Notes: generated from the sequence alone by a model not told the origin. Positions 1-7,285 are shown, counted from the first letter of the stretch. The stretch is 15,976 nt of DNA from an uncultured Actinomycetes bacterium (GCA_937888775.1 CALAQT010000277.1:1-15976); one strand, 5' to 3'. Numbers and translations: made by a program.

Positions 1-15
1 AGTCGCCACCAGCGA

Positions 16-294
16 TCACGACCACTTCACGTGCCCATCAACTGCGGAAGCCGGGATGCTGATCTCGCATGTGCGGGCTGAGGCTTCGATTCGTCGAGGT
101 AAGGGGTCTCGCAGCTGCGAGCTCTCGGACTGGATCAGCGTTGGCGCCACGATGTCATCGGTCGGCGATCGATCACGGTCGATCTTCGAGTTGAAGCTGA
201 CCTGCTGGATGAGATCGCGCTTTGACGGCCCCTCCAGCGATACGCCGACTCGCGCAAACGCCCGCTCGCCGCGGGCGCTCCGCCACCAAGCGGC
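16..294 (-). pseudogene. Unassigned open frame without a start codon, possible gene remnant
   Basis: Read on the minus strand, this frame is open for about 93 codons, ending at a TGA at 16-18 and bounded upstream by an in-frame TGA at 295-297. No ATG lies in its first half, so it cannot be a complete gene as it stands. Its first 45 or so codons end mostly in G or C, as in real genes of this window, and the translation (for example RDLIQQVSFNSKIDRD) is not low-complexity. I do not recognise a family. It could be the 3' remnant of a gene decayed at its 5' end, or chance in GC-rich DNA. Nothing else recognisable lies in the first 280 bases. Confidence 0.25.
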
Positions 295-308
295 TCACCG
301 CTTGGTGG
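283..308 (-). terminator. Perfect 11-bp hairpin behind the small membrane protein gene
   Basis: The arms CCACCAAGCGG (283-293) and CCGCTTGGTGG (298-308) are perfect reverse complements around a 4-base loop. The hairpin begins three bases beyond the TGA (312-314) of the minus-strand gene that precedes it. No T-run follows, which is common for terminators in high-GC actinobacteria. Position and symmetry make a terminator the best reading. Confidence 0.7.
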
Positions 309-311
309 CAC

Positions 312-557
312 TCAAGGCCTCCTGATAACGGGGCACTCCACGTCTCGGGTCACTGCATGGCGCCCATGCCGCAACACAGATCTCTCGACGGAACGCCCGA
401 ACAGGCCGAGTCCGAGCACCAAGTTGGCGGCAACAAAGACGATCAGTCCGAATCCGATCGCACACAGGATGCCGAGGATTACGGGCCCCAGGGCGATCAC
501 GCCGATGAGCAGTGGCACGACCAGCGCAACCGCGCGAATCGCAAACGGGATGATCAC
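312..557 (-). CDS. Small two-helix membrane protein, hypothetical
   Basis: This 81-residue protein starts with GTG at 557, preceded by a good ribosome-binding sequence (GAGGTGA, then six bases to the start). Residues 3-30 and 33-53 form two long hydrophobic stretches rich in Val, Leu, Ile and Gly, which predict a hairpin of two membrane helices. The last 28 residues are hydrophilic and Arg/His-rich, so the tail is probably cytoplasmic. No catalytic motif is visible and I cannot assign a family. The strong Shine-Dalgarno, the membrane pattern and the hairpin just behind the stop together support a real monocistronic gene. Overlapping frames on both strands are weaker because they lack these signals. 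Confidence 0.65.
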   Translation of the reverse strand: MIIPFAIRAVALVVPLLIGVIALGPVILGILCAIGFGLIVFVAANLVLGLGLFGRSVERSVLRHGRHAVTRDVECPVIRRP

Positions 558-803
558 GATGGATCACCTCGTTCACTGCCTTGGTGGGGTGTTATTGGAA
601 TGAATCTAGGCCCCGAGGACCCGCCGGTCATCCGTTTAGGCGCGCAGTCGCGCTGCGCGTGACCACGGTCGAGCGAGACCAAGGCTCGGGACGGACTCCG
701 GTAGCGCAGCCAGGGCGGACGGCTCCTATCGGACCGGCTGGGCGAGCGAGGCTTCCGGCGTACTCCGGGTCGCTTCTCGCGTTGTGCCTTTCACCTGTGG
801 GCG
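558..803. other. Intergenic region, no gene recognised
   Basis: This interval lies downstream of the DUF2294 gene and upstream of the small membrane protein gene, both read leftwards, so it should hold the promoter of the latter. On the minus strand an AT-richer patch around 590-610 (containing TAGATT and TAACAC) sits 30-50 bases before the GTG at 557 and is the likeliest promoter area, but no clear -35 element is seen. Frames crossing it show no recognisable protein. Confidence 0.4.
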
Positions 804-1220
804 TCAATCTTTGTGATGGTCTGCGGCGGTGCCGGGGTGGGTTGCGGCCGCGGCTGGGTTGATTGGGCTGTCCAGGACGAACAGTTCGGAGGCGATGTCA
901 GGGTGGGTGTTGTTGCCGCTGATGAAGGCGATGACTTTGCGGCCGGTGAGACGCTCGACCGCCTCGGTGTAGTCGGCCTCCATCGTCTTCTGGAACAAGT
1001 GACGCATCTGGTTTACGGCGTCAATATGCTGGTTGTCGGCGAGCGTCTTCTCGGCGTGGGTCATGACGTCGTGCATGAGCGTGACGATCACGTTGTCCTT
1101 GTAGAACGTGGAGGCGGTCTTGGGGCCGCGGCCCAGATGCGCGTTGTGGATGCCGACGATGGCACTGGTGACGGCTGCGTTGAGCTCGCCGCCGGTGAGC
1201 GTGTTTGACACGGGGCTCAT
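804..1220 (-). CDS. DUF2294 domain-containing protein
   Basis: This 138-residue soluble protein matches the DUF2294 family (Pfam PF10057, also named MpsC) over nearly its whole length. Conserved blocks are visible: TGGELNAAVTSAIV near the N-terminus, then LGRGPKTASTFYKDNVIV, an LMHDVMTHAEKTL helix, and LTGRKVIAFISGNNTHPDIASELFVLD near residues 90-118. The last 20 residues are a less conserved Ala/His tail. The family is about 110-130 residues, so this one is complete. It starts with ATG at 1220, with a GAAAGAG purine stretch upstream. Family members have been linked to a membrane-potential or Na+-related system in Bacillus, but the biochemical role is unsettled and no partner gene is next to it here. 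Identification of the family is firm; function is not. Confidence 0.88.
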   Translation of the reverse strand: MSPVSNTLTGGELNAAVTSAIVGIHNAHLGRGPKTASTFYKDNVIVTLMHDVMTHAEKTLADNQHIDAVNQMRHLFQKTMEADYTEAVERLTGRKVIAFISGNNTHPDIASELFVLDSPINPAAAATHPGTAADHHKD

Positions 1221-1466
1221 ATGGTGCTCTTTCGGGCGCGCTCTCGGGCAGGCAGGCCTACGCGGAGGATGAGAGCGGGCGTGAACACCCGGCGAGCAGG
1301 TCTACTCCGTGTAGCCCGCGAGCCGACCTGGTCACTGGATCAGCTTGTTGGCGTTGGATGTATCGCACCTGGGGTCATGGGATTCCGGGGACGGGGAATT
1401 GCGTCGGGGGCAAGCAGCCGAAATGCCGCATCCGTGTGCAGCTTTCCCCAGACGTTGTGGCCCTGG
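1221..1466. other. Non-coding gap between DUF2294 gene and kinase remnant
   Basis: No frame here gives a recognisable protein. It should contain the promoter of the DUF2294 gene, and it is where the catalytic HATPase part of the decayed kinase would lie, but I see no trace of that domain in the minus-strand frames. Confidence 0.4.
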
Positions 1467-2200
1467 TGCCAACACCAAACGCAGATTGCCCAGGCTCTGG
1501 AGCGTCTCGTCGTGCAGTTCGCAGACCGTAGGTCTGGCTGCGAATTATCAGCGGAACTACAAGCCCGTCGTTGGCTGAAAGGCCGAGGTGCCCGAGCCCG
1601 TGCTGCTCAAAGCGCGCCATCTTTAGCTCGTCGGTTGGCCGCTGGGACTGACGTGAGCCCAACACCGCGCTGACGACCGTGTCCTCAGGGCGACGTGCTC
1701 GCCGATTAGCCCCGCCGGCAGCTCGCCACAGCGCTGCTCAGAGCCCGTGTAGCGCCACGCGTGGTCGTTCGCCACTACCGCGAACTCCGCCAACACCACG
1801 GTCGCGTGCTCGTCTTCGCTGAACTGACCGCCGTCCTGCTTGTCGGTCAGGTACACGCAGTCCTGCTTGTCGGTCAGGTACAGGTTCCCGTACGGCTCGC
1901 CGCCACCAGCACCGCAACCCCCGCTCATCGGGGGATGGCCGACGGGAAATCCGTAGGAGTGGGGATGGCTACCCACGTCGATTAGCCGCAGCGAGCTCCC
2001 CGAGCACGCCCCGACCGGTCGGCAACGGCCCAATCCCCCGCCGGTTGCCGGCTCTCGACCGGCTTCCATCCGCCGCCAGACCCATGCCACGGCGCCCATC
2101 AACCCGATCGAGCCGACCGTGACCGGCGCAGTGAGTTTGGTGCCGCATTGACCGAGCGCGGCACGATTGACGTCGATGAGTTCGCGCAGACGACCGTCCC
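1467..2200 (-). pseudogene. Decayed two-GAF sensor histidine kinase (DevS/DosT-like)
   Basis: Pieces of a DevS-like kinase occur in the correct order on the minus strand but in different frames. LRELIDVNRAAL (about 2192-2157) resembles the usual N-terminal start of these proteins. IGPLPTGRGVLGEL (2034-1993) and, in another frame, LRLIDVGSHPHSYGFPVGHPP (1991-1929) and GEPYGNLYLTDKQD followed by FSEDEHATVVLAEFAVVAND (to about 1760) are the core of GAF1. MARFEQHGLGHLGLSANDG and VVPLIIRSQTYG (about 1617-1525) match GAF2 in a third frame. ELHDETLQSLGNLRLVLA (1520-1467) is the HisKA_3 phosphoacceptor box, His codon at 1512-1514, joined to GAF2 after loss of about 60 codons. The HATPase domain is absent. 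At least three frame changes, a 27-bp duplication and deletions show it is dead. The family is normally 500-600 residues with heme- or redox-sensing GAF domains. Confidence 0.82.
1833..1882. repeat. Tandem 27-bp duplication inside the kinase remnant
   Basis: A 23-base sequence (CTGCTTGTCGGTCAGGTACA plus three flanking bases) occurs at 1833-1855 and again, identical, at 1860-1882, so the repeat period is 27 bases or nine codons. On the minus strand both copies read YLTDKQD, the conserved GAF1 strand motif, which occurs once in intact homologues. It is an in-frame internal duplication, probably by replication slippage. Confidence 0.9.
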
Positions 2201-2568
2201 CGGGCTCCACGCTGCGGGCGACGCCTCCACCTCCAGGCCTCACCTCGCTGGTGCAATCGCGGAGGGATAATTGGCCGCCGCGGTGATAGACGAGGACCTG
2301 GTGGCGCAGGAGTATGGGGGTGCATCGATTGTCCCGCCGCGAGCACAGCGGCCCGCCGGCTGATCGCCCGATCCCTCTTGAAGAGGAGTTGATCGCTCCG
2401 CGTTTCAGCTTCGAAACCAGATGCGAGCCTGTAACGCCTCGTCCGCATGCACCGGCTCCCCCAAGGAGCGGAAAGCCAGAGCGGTCGGTATCGACGAGTT
2501 CGGGAGAACGACGACCTCGCGGTGTTCACTCCCGCTCGTGGGCGGAAGGGGCAGCGCTTGGCTCTGGA
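2201..2568. other. Gap of about 370 bases, nothing recognised
   Basis: Frames crossing this stretch on both strands are Arg/Pro/Ser-rich and show no domain. No hairpin, repeat or RNA gene stands out. It separates the kinase remnant from the dehydrogenase gene and could hold further eroded sequence. Confidence 0.4.
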
Positions 2569-3399
2569 TCAACTGCTGCGGCCGCGAGCGACGGCGGCAC
2601 GACGGAAGAATTCGGTGAGGCCGATCTGTGGCGCGATGCGGTCTACGAGCCGTGGTGCAAGTTGCGAGAGGGCAAGCATCGGTCGAATCGGCGCACCGCT
2701 CTCGATCACTTCCGGCACGTCGCGCCGGATCGCCTCGACGACTTTCTCGGCGATCCTCCCCGGAGTCGTCGTTCCCATCAGCCGGTTAGACATGACGCCC
2801 TGCTGGACCATTCGCTGGTACATGCCGTCGCCAGCGACAAACCCAGGGCACACGACCGAGAACCCGACCGGCGCCTTTCGGTACTCAGCTCGCAGAGACT
2901 GAGTAAGCGCGATCAGTCCCGCCTTGCTTGCAGCGTACGGCTCCTCGTAGGCTGGTCCGACTTTGCCGGCAACCGACGCGATGAAGACCACATGCCCGCG
3001 GCCACGGGCGAGCATCGCGGGAACGACGTGGCGCGTCATGAGCAGCGGCGCGGTGAGGTTGATGTTGATCGACGAGATCAACTCCTCTCGCGTGTACTGC
3101 GTAAACGCTGCCACGTACTCCACGCCCGCGTTATTGACAAGCACATCGAGAGGGCCGAGCGCCGCCTCGCTGCGGTCGATAAGTGATTCCGCCTGGCCCA
3201 GATCGGACAACTCGGCTACTACGGCCTCAGCTCGCACCCCGATGACGCGCAGCTCACCGACGGCAGCCGCGAGCGCATCCTCGCGCCGACCCGAGACGAC
3301 GACATTCGTCCCCGCCCTCGCCAGCTCCCGCGCGATGTACCTGCCGATACCCCCGGACGCACCCGTCACCAGCGCCGTTAGCCCTCGCAACTCCCTCAT
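2569..3399 (-). CDS. SDR family NAD(P)-dependent oxidoreductase
   Basis: This is a classical short-chain dehydrogenase/reductase of 276 residues. The Rossmann cofactor motif TGASGGIG is at residues 12-19, the NNAG motif at 89-92, the catalytic Asn at 114, Ser at 142, and the YxxxK pair at Tyr155 and Lys159, so the active site is complete. The Arg pair in SGRRE just after the second strand suggests NADP(H) rather than NAD(H). The C-terminal 60 residues, carrying several Leu/Pro segments, are a little longer than the minimal family size. An ATG 12 bases further out (3411) is possible, but GGAGG at 3405-3409 is placed five bases before the ATG at 3399 and decides the start. The substrate is unknown. 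Flanking sequences are remnants, so context gives no pathway. Confidence 0.92.
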   Translation of the reverse strand: MRELRGLTALVTGASGGIGRYIARELARAGTNVVVSGRREDALAAAVGELRVIGVRAEAVVAELSDLGQAESLIDRSEAALGPLDVLVNNAGVEYVAAFTQYTREELISSININLTAPLLMTRHVVPAMLARGRGHVVFIASVAGKVGPAYEEPYAASKAGLIALTQSLRAEYRKAPVGFSVVCPGFVAGDGMYQRMVQQGVMSNRLMGTTTPGRIAEKVVEAIRRDVPEVIESGAPIRPMLALSQLAPRLVDRIAPQIGLTEFFRRAAVARGRSS

Positions 3400-3589
3400 C
3401 GCTGCCTCCATTCGGTCCCTAGCTCGCTGCGCGATCCTAACCGGCGGACCTCGGGTCCGCGACTGAGCAACGTAGGCGTGAGGGGGCAGCGCGCGCTGAG
3501 CAAGAGGAGGCTAGTGAGGCCCCGCCGGATCCCCGCCATCTCAGCGGCAGTCGTGCGTCGCCGGCGCTCGACAAACAAGGCCTCATCCG

Positions 3590-3881
3590 GATCGTGACCA
3601 ATAGCGGCATTTGGGCCCGTCGGCTTGACCACCGGTGTGAGCACGATCCCGAGCCGCGCGTGCAATCCTGGCGTCCTCGGGCGCGTTGCCCTTCCAGCCG
3701 GGACCGATGATCAGGTATCGCCCAGCTTTGTCGCCCGTCGCCCGCTCGCCGAGGTCGCCAAACACGTTTGCGTAGGCGTCCGCGAGCATCAGCGAGTAGT
3801 ACCGGCGGCACGTGTCGGGGACAGAGACGAGCGCGGCACCCTGCTTAAGATCGAGAAACGCGTGGAGTACACGCTGTCGAC
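3590..3881 (-). pseudogene. Frameshifted fragment of a DUF1254 protein
   Basis: Two minus-strand frames together reconstruct the conserved middle of a DUF1254 domain. One frame gives PHVDSVYST (about 3887-3861). From about 3855 a second frame gives LDLKQGAALVSVPDT, then RRYYSLMLADAYANVFGDLG and TGDKAGRYLIIGPGWKGNAPE (to about 3676). These correspond to the family signature of VDTLYS, a VLSVPDT strand, RYY..L.D...N, and TGNKAG..AIVGPGWKG. The junction is consistent with one missing base in the sequence reading STAFLDL in homologues. Beyond 3676 the match fades (AHTGGQADGP may be the GRTQADGP segment). The N-terminal part and the DUF1214 region normally present are missing. It is therefore a truncated, frameshifted relic; DUF1254 proteins are envelope-associated proteins of unclear function. 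Confidence 0.8.
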
Positions 3882-3972
3882 GTGAGGACGAGACGACGTC
3901 CTTGTCGGCGGCCGTGAACGGGGCGAAACCGCGCCTGGGACCCACGCTCGTCCTGCAGGGTCGGCCCTCGGG

Positions 3973-4878
3973 TCAGGGGCGTGGCACGCTGACTGCGGCG
4001 CTGAGCGACGCGACCGCACCTGCATCCTCGCCGACGCCAGCGACAACCGCGATCGGTAGGCGACGATGGTCGGCGAGCTTATCGTGCAGTAGGCGCGTCA
4101 CAGGCGCGGCCGGGACGGGTCGACTCAGCCAATAGCCCTGGCAGAGCGAGCAACCTCGATCGATCAAGAACCGCAGCTGATCCTCGGTCTCTACGCCTTC
4201 GGCCACCACGTCGCAGCCACACGCGTCGGCCAGCTGAAGGATGGCGGCGACAATCGCGGCCGCGTGCGCATCGGCCGGAATTGAAGCCAGAAACGATCGG
4301 TCGATTTTGATCACGTCGATGGGCAGGCGCAGCAGCCGCGACAGAGTTGAGTAGCCAGCCCCGAAATCGTCCAGCGCCAGCGCGAAGCCGAAGGCCCGAA
4401 GCTGCTCCAGCACCGGGCCCATCCGGTCGGCCTCGAGGGTCCAGGCCGACTCGGTGAGCTCGAGCACGAACTGCGCCGGATCGAGCCCGTGGCGCACGAC
4501 CTCGGCGTGGAAGTCGGAGGCGAGACCGGGTCGGCGTAACTGACGCGGGGAGACGTTGAGGCCCAGGTGCGGACGTAGACCCTCCGCGCGCCAGGCCACA
4601 GCTTGCGCGCATAGTGCCGAAAGCACGAAGTCGCCCAACTCCTCAATCAGGCCAGTCTGCTCGGCTACGGGCAGAAACGTCCCCGGAAGCACGAGCTCGC
4701 CACCGGGCTTTTGCCACCGGATGAGGGCCTCCAGCCCCATGATCCGCGCGTCGCTCACGCGGAAGATGGGCTGATAATGAAGCTCCAACTCGCCTTCGGC
4801 GAGGGCTCGGCGCAGGGCGGCGGACTTTGACAGCGACTCGAGCGGATCGTGGGTGTGAGAGGGATCGAAGGCGTACAT
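3973..4878 (-). CDS. EAL-domain half of an amber-split c-di-GMP protein
   Basis: This 301-residue segment is a complete EAL domain, the c-di-GMP-specific phosphodiesterase fold. The signature is GLEALIRW (Glu50), followed by LNVSPRQL (Asn108), LELTES (Glu140, Glu143), LALDDFGAGYS (Asp170, Asp171), IKIDRSF (Lys191), AEGVETEDQL (Glu227, Glu230) and CQGYWLSRP (Gln247). All metal- and substrate-binding positions expected of an active enzyme are present. It lies in the same frame as the GGDEF half upstream, separated by one TAG and seven codons (AKSAGGG). The ATG at 4878 (MYAFDP) aligns with the linker of intact GGDEF-EAL proteins, so it is an internal Met rather than a natural start. The G-rich stretch just before it could permit reinitiation. 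If not, this half is untranslated. Confidence 0.85.
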   Translation of the reverse strand: MYAFDPSHTHDPLESLSKSAALRRALAEGELELHYQPIFRVSDARIMGLEALIRWQKPGGELVLPGTFLPVAEQTGLIEELGDFVLSALCAQAVAWRAEGLRPHLGLNVSPRQLRRPGLASDFHAEVVRHGLDPAQFVLELTESAWTLEADRMGPVLEQLRAFGFALALDDFGAGYSTLSRLLRLPIDVIKIDRSFLASIPADAHAAAIVAAILQLADACGCDVVAEGVETEDQLRFLIDRGCSLCQGYWLSRPVPAAPVTRLLHDKLADHRRLPIAVVAGVGEDAGAVASLSAAVSVPRP

Positions 4879-4899
4879 GCCCCCGCCAGCGGACTTGGC

Positions 4900-5997
4900 C
4901 TAGTACATGGCCGCGTCGGCGTGCCGGTGCAAGGCGTCGGCGTCCAGAGCGTCGCGAGGATAGATGCTCACCCCAGCGCTTACCTCGATGTGAAAGACCG
5001 CGTTCGCAACATGAAACGGGGACGCCATCGCCGCCGTGATGCGCTCAAAAAGGCGCGCGGCCGTGGCTACGGCGACGTCACTCAGGCGCGCGGCGTCGGC
5101 GTGGATATCGGGGATCATGATCAAGAACTCATCCCCGCCATAGCGCGCCAGCAGGTCCTCGGCGCGGATCGCTTCGTCGAGCCGGCGAGTGACTTCGCAC
5201 AACAGCCGATCGCCGGCGGCGTGACCAAGACTGTCGTTGACCAGCTTGAAGTCGTTGACGTCGAGGCAAATCAGTGCCACCGCAGAGGACACCCGGCGAG
5301 CGCGTGCGAGCGCCGCCGACAGGAGCTCCTCCAGCAACGAGCGGTTGGCCAGGCCCGTGAGCTGGTCCCGATACGCCAGCGCGCGAAGCTCGCCCTCGAG
5401 GCGCTTGCGCCCCTGCACATCGGCGTCGAGCCGGGCTGCCATGCGCTCTGACTCGCCTCGAGCGGCACGGTGCCTGGCTCCCTCGTCCTTGAGGCTCCTG
5501 AACAGAGAGGCGGAGACGACGGCGATCAGGACGAAGAAACCAAGCCGCACCAGCCAGTCGCTCGGGAGCTGCGCCGTCGCGGGGGCGACATTGGCCGCGG
5601 TGAGCGGACCGGTTATCAGTCCGCCCAGCACCGCTGCCACGATGCCGCCAACCATGCCAAACCTGCGAGCGGCCAGCAGGATTGGCACGAGCGGCCACAG
5701 CGGCGGCACGTAGTCAGCACCTCCGGCCCAGCGCGTCGGCAGCCAGCAAAGACCAAGCGCGCCACCGAGCGCCAAGACCGCGACGAACCGGCTGCGCGAC
5801 AGCCGAGAAAGCAACCCGCTGCTCGATCCGTCCGCTGCGGGGGAGGAAGCATTGTGAATGGGAGAGTCCCTTGTCAGCCGCCGGGGGCGGGAAGATCCAT
5901 CGTGCAAGAGCCGTATCGACGGGCGGGAGGATCGGCTTGAGGAACTCGCCCGCTGAACGAGGCTTCCACAGCCGCGCCGACGCTCCAGGGGGGCCAA
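4900..5997 (-). CDS. Membrane-anchored GGDEF half, stopped by in-frame TAG
   Basis: The frame encodes up to 365 residues. Residues about 70-166 hold three to four hydrophobic segments, a membrane input module with the GPLTAANVAP loop. A linker coiled coil (about 170-205) leads into a GGDEF domain: DQLTGLANR (211-219), LDVNDFKLVNDSLGHAAGD, and YGGDEF with GGDEF at 287-291. An inhibitory-site RxxD (Arg278, Asp281) lies five residues before it, so diguanylate cyclase activity with product inhibition is plausible. It ends in ADAAMY followed by TAG (4900-4902), where homologues continue AMYQAK. The domain is essentially complete without the last few residues. The start is uncertain: the first 60 residues are Ser/Arg-rich and unlike a real N-terminus, and the TTG at 5814 is a plausible later start. 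Confidence 0.82.
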   Translation of the reverse strand: MAPLERRRGCGSLVQRASSSSRSSRPSIRLLHDGSSRPRRLTRDSPIHNASSPAADGSSSGLLSRLSRSRFVAVLALGGALGLCWLPTRWAGGADYVPPLWPLVPILLAARRFGMVGGIVAAVLGGLITGPLTAANVAPATAQLPSDWLVRLGFFVLIAVVSASLFRSLKDEGARHRAARGESERMAARLDADVQGRKRLEGELRALAYRDQLTGLANRSLLEELLSAALARARRVSSAVALICLDVNDFKLVNDSLGHAAGDRLLCEVTRRLDEAIRAEDLLARYGGDEFLIMIPDIHADAARLSDVAVATAARLFERITAAMASPFHVANAVFHIEVSAGVSIYPRDALDADALHRHADAAMY

Positions 5998-6177
5998 ATC
6001 TCAACCGGCGGACGTGGATCAGAACAAACCGCTGCCGAGTGCTTGCGCGGGCGGCGCGACGCACCAAACCTCGGTAGCGCGCTTGCCGAGTGACGGTTAG
6101 CCGATCGCCAGGGCGTGCCCTTGTCCCCGTGGATGGCACGGCTCAGGATGTCGAGGCGACCAGTGTGGCCGCCCCAG
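5998..6177. other. Divergent gap before the GGDEF gene
   Basis: This stretch separates the leftward GGDEF gene from the rightward repeat-protein remnant. It probably carries the promoter of the GGDEF gene. I see no convincing -10/-35 pair, RNA gene or protein similarity in it. Confidence 0.35.
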
Positions 6178-6590
6178 CGTGCTGGTCGTTCGTTCGGAGG
6201 CGTTCAGCCTCTGGATGATGCTTCGCAACTTAGTGATCCGCAACGTGCAGGCGCCCGCTCAGGCAGATCACCAGTTCCTCAGTGCCCGGCATATGGCCCG
6301 CAGTGCGCTGGTCGGCCGGACGGCAGCGCAAGCTCATAGACCTCGGCATGGTGGTTACACAGGACGGTCAGCCGCAGGCGCGCGGTGCGGCGCGCTGAGC
6401 GTGGCGATGTGCGATGCCACGGGGCGCTGCGGGCCGCGACGCACGGTCACCGTCGGGCGCAGCGTCAACATGCCAAGACGCTCGCGACCGCGATCGACGG
6501 ATACGGCAACGCAGTGGTGATCTGGAGCGAGTGGACCGGCAATCAGCCGCACGGCGTGTTCGCGGCCATTCACCGACCCTGACGGCAACT
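6178..6590 (+). pseudogene. Remnant of a DGxGNAVxxW-repeat (beta-propeller-like) protein
   Basis: On the plus strand, fragments of a tandem-repeat protein appear in alternating frames. SFGGVQPLDDASQLSDPQ (about 6190-6243) resembles the outer strand of such repeats. LSVAMCDATGRCGPRRTVTV (about 6398-6457) is in a second frame. TAIDGYGNAVVIWSEWTG followed by GVFAAIHRP (about 6489-6582) is in a third, and DGNW follows after a further shift. The pattern of DxxGNAVxxW followed by a strand ending in AA.RP and then DGxW is common in secreted repeat proteins of this bacterial group. There is no start codon, signal peptide or continuous frame, so this is a relic of one or two repeat units. Assignment rests mainly on the last fragment. 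Confidence 0.5.
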
Positions 6591-6595
6591 GGCGT

Positions 6596-7285
6596 CTACT
6601 TCTGGAGCTGGGAGATGTCGATCGCGTTGGCCGGCGCGGTGAGCGAAACCGAGTTGTTGAAGTGATCGAACACCACGCGACCTCCCTGTGCACCGGTTTT
6701 CACGATTTCGACTGGGTACGGCTTGCCCGTCGTCGCGACGTAAAGGGTGCCGCCCTTGGTCGTGTCCTTGATGGCCACGACCTTCTGGCCGTCGACGGTG
6801 GTGGTTGCGCCCTTGGCGAGCGTGCCGTGAGAGGAGAGCAGTTGGTTGAACAGCTTGTGCACGTTGGTCAGCAATGCAACAGACGCGAAGCTGCCACTGG
6901 CCGGCGCCTTCAACCATTTCCCCTCAAACAGCTGCGCCGCAGCGGCGCCTCCGAAGTGGCGCCAGAACCCTGGGCTTCCGTCTATGTACACGGTCTGATC
7001 GAGGACCACCATCTGGAAACCCAGCCCGCTCTCGGACATCTGACCGCGACCGCCCTTCCCTGAGACCAGACTGAGGTCGAGCGTGATCCTCGAACCTCCG
7101 CTGACGATCGAGCCCGCAACGCGAACCGATTTCAAGCCGGTGATCGCTCCCTCGGCTGCGCTGATGATCGCCGCCGGGGACTTGGAGGCGACGCCGTTAC
7201 TCGAGGGTGAACTGCTCCCGCAGGCCGAAGTCATGCCGGCGACGAACAGCGCAGAAACCAGCCAGGTGGCGATTCGGCAACGCAC
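6596..7285 (-). CDS. Putative lipoprotein, LppX/LprG-like
   Basis: This 229-residue protein begins with a lipoprotein signal peptide: Arg-containing n-region, hydrophobic h-region (WLVSALFVAGM) and lipobox TSAC with the lipidated Cys at residue 22. A Ser-rich tether follows. The remaining part alternates beta strands and helices: an early helix (SPAAIISAAEGAITGLKSV), then strands RVAGSIVSGG, ITLDLSLVSG, GFQMVVLDQTVYIDG, a middle helical region, and KVVAIKDTTKGGTLYVATTGKPYPVEIVK near the C-terminus. This matches the order seen in LppX_LprAFG-type lipid-binding lipoproteins, which are of similar length, but I call it by pattern only. The GTG start at 7285 has GGAAGG directly abutting it, an unusual spacing, so the start is not certain. 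It is anchored outside the membrane; its ligand is unknown. Confidence 0.75.
   Translation of the reverse strand: MRCRIATWLVSALFVAGMTSACGSSSPSSNGVASKSPAAIISAAEGAITGLKSVRVAGSIVSGGSRITLDLSLVSGKGGRGQMSESGLGFQMVVLDQTVYIDGSPGFWRHFGGAAAAQLFEGKWLKAPASGSFASVALLTNVHKLFNQLLSSHGTLAKGATTTVDGQKVVAIKDTTKGGTLYVATTGKPYPVEIVKTGAQGGRVVFDHFNNSVSLTAPANAIDISQLQK

Noticed and set aside
1221..1673. 150-codon plus-strand frame starting beside the DUF2294 gene
   Set aside because: Arg-rich translation without motifs, and the opposite strand contains the kinase H-box in this interval.
1833..1882. Tandem repeat as a CRISPR array
   Set aside because: There are only two copies separated by four bases, and they fall inside a coding motif of a recognisable protein remnant.
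2314..3186. Long plus-strand frame of 290 codons opposite the SDR gene
   Set aside because: It is the antisense shadow of the SDR gene; its translation is Arg/His/Asp-rich with no domain, while the minus strand carries a complete catalytic set.
4900..4902. TAG as a recoded sense codon (pyrrolysine or a suppressor code)
   Set aside because: The expected residue is a common Gln linker position, not a catalytic one, and other genes here end in TAG (for example 9138-9140 and 15245-15247), so a nonsense change is simpler.
5470..5940. 156-codon plus-strand frame opposite the GGDEF gene
   Set aside because: Shadow of the membrane and linker region of the GGDEF protein; Arg/Gln/Pro-rich without domain features.
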